Shown: one piece after another, positions 63,766-64,000 of the stretch | Layout: the number at the start of each line of letters is the position of its first letter | Position numbering within the stretch: position 1 is the stretch's first letter | NCBI RefSeq assembly: GCF_011745145.1 | Contig: NZ_CP050191.1 | Coordinates: 2,619,054-2,683,053 of the forward strand | Source of the DNA: Mycobacterium sp. DL440 | GTDB lineage: Bacteria; Actinomycetota; Actinomycetes; Mycobacteriales; Mycobacteriaceae | DNA length: 64,000 nucleotides | Reading direction: 5' to 3' | Notes under the pieces: generated by a model | Told to the model about the DNA's origin: nothing | Databases searched by the model: none | The model's input: only the letters and a program-made list of their open reading frames with translations | Program-made: the position numbers and the translations under genes

Positions 63766-64000
63766 GTGCCAGACAACCTGGTCGGGTTGGCGTTCGGCGC
63801 CGGACTCGTCGCGGCACTCAATCCCTGCGGTTTCGCGTTGCTGCCCGGGTACCTGGCGCTGGTGGTGCGGGGCACCTCGCCGCGCGGGCCGCTCAGCGCG
63901 TTGGGGCGAGCGCTCGTGGCCACCATGGTGATGACCGCCGGATTCGTTGCGGTGTTCGGCACCTTCGGATTGCTGACCGTCGCCGCCGCAAATACCGTGC
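63766..64000 (+). CDS. CcdA/DsbD-like membrane protein (C-terminus outside window)
   Basis: The first 78 residues of a polytopic membrane protein. GTG 63766 gives MPDNLVGLAFGAGLVAALNP, with the signature ALNPCGFALLPGY that carries a redox Cys, and a helix VATMVMTAGFVAVFGTFGLL follows. CcdA-type proteins carry electrons across the membrane to thioredoxin-like proteins. Only 9 bases follow the MPT53-like stop, so the pair is one operon, matching Rv2878c-Rv2877c. Confidence 0.85.
   Translation, partial: MPDNLVGLAFGAGLVAALNPCGFALLPGYLALVVRGTSPRGPLSALGRALVATMVMTAGFVAVFGTFGLLTVAAANTV

Overview
The window comes from a mycobacterium, most likely a rapid grower (Mycolicibacterium type). The DNA is GC-rich, GTG starts are common, and it carries mycobacterial marker genes: Apa, antigen 85, BfrA, F420-linked oxidoreductases, PimC-like and MPT53-like proteins. 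From memory, the first ~28 kb follow the M. tuberculosis order Rv1844c-Rv1869c. Phosphoketolase and Lon, which M. tuberculosis lacks as far as I recall, point to an environmental species. Genes are dense and no stretch over 300 bases lacks one. I saw no rRNA, tRNA, CRISPR array, insertion sequence or prophage.

Layout. 1-3.9 kb: gnd (cut by the window edge), a BlaR-like M56 peptidase with its BlaI repressor, an IdeR-box gene, and an IdeR-box small RNA that I identify as MrsI. 3.4-8.3 kb: a hotdog thioesterase, then the urease operon ureABCFGD. 8.3-18.2 kb: ndh, an F420/LLM oxidoreductase, an SDR, modBC without modA, apa, a GlsB-like protein, adhA, a CGNR regulator and a CPBP protease. 18.2-22.2 kb: phosphoketolase and a thiolase-like enzyme. 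22.2-26 kb: a translationally coupled pair, a winged-helix-like protein and a 1054-residue protein with two P-loop ATPase domains. 26-32.4 kb: a reductase/DUF72/lipoprotein operon, an MpaB-like oxygenase flanked by two paralogous small membrane proteins, and a permease operon. 32.4-39.8 kb: a gutted acyltransferase pseudogene, lon, a quinone-oxidoreductase-like gene, a membrane molybdopterin enzyme, fbpC and a truncated DUF1810 gene. 39.8-47.6 kb: GH13, deaminase, TPR, thioesterase, FUSC, EthD-like and enoyl-CoA hydratase genes. 47.6-51.4 kb: an iron-storage cluster (bfd, an unknown gene, IdeR boxes, bfrA) and an MFS pump. 51.4-64 kb: mixed catabolic, envelope and redox genes, ending in an mpt53/ccdA pair cut by the window edge.

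How the genes work together. Iron is the clearest theme. IdeR-box matches precede the gene at 2523, the MrsI RNA and the bfrA/bfd divergent region. MrsI carries a 9-base exact complement to the bfrA leader 45 kb away, so the regulator and a probable target lie in one window. Urease is a complete self-contained operon. ModBC would import the molybdate needed by the molybdopterin enzyme at 36.7 kb. The MPT53-like thioredoxin and CcdA-like protein form an extracytoplasmic thiol-redox pair.

The best candidates for undescribed biology are the winged-helix/dual-ATPase pair (22180-25967) and the membrane-MpaB-membrane operon (28781-30137). Functions given for both are inference from domain architecture.
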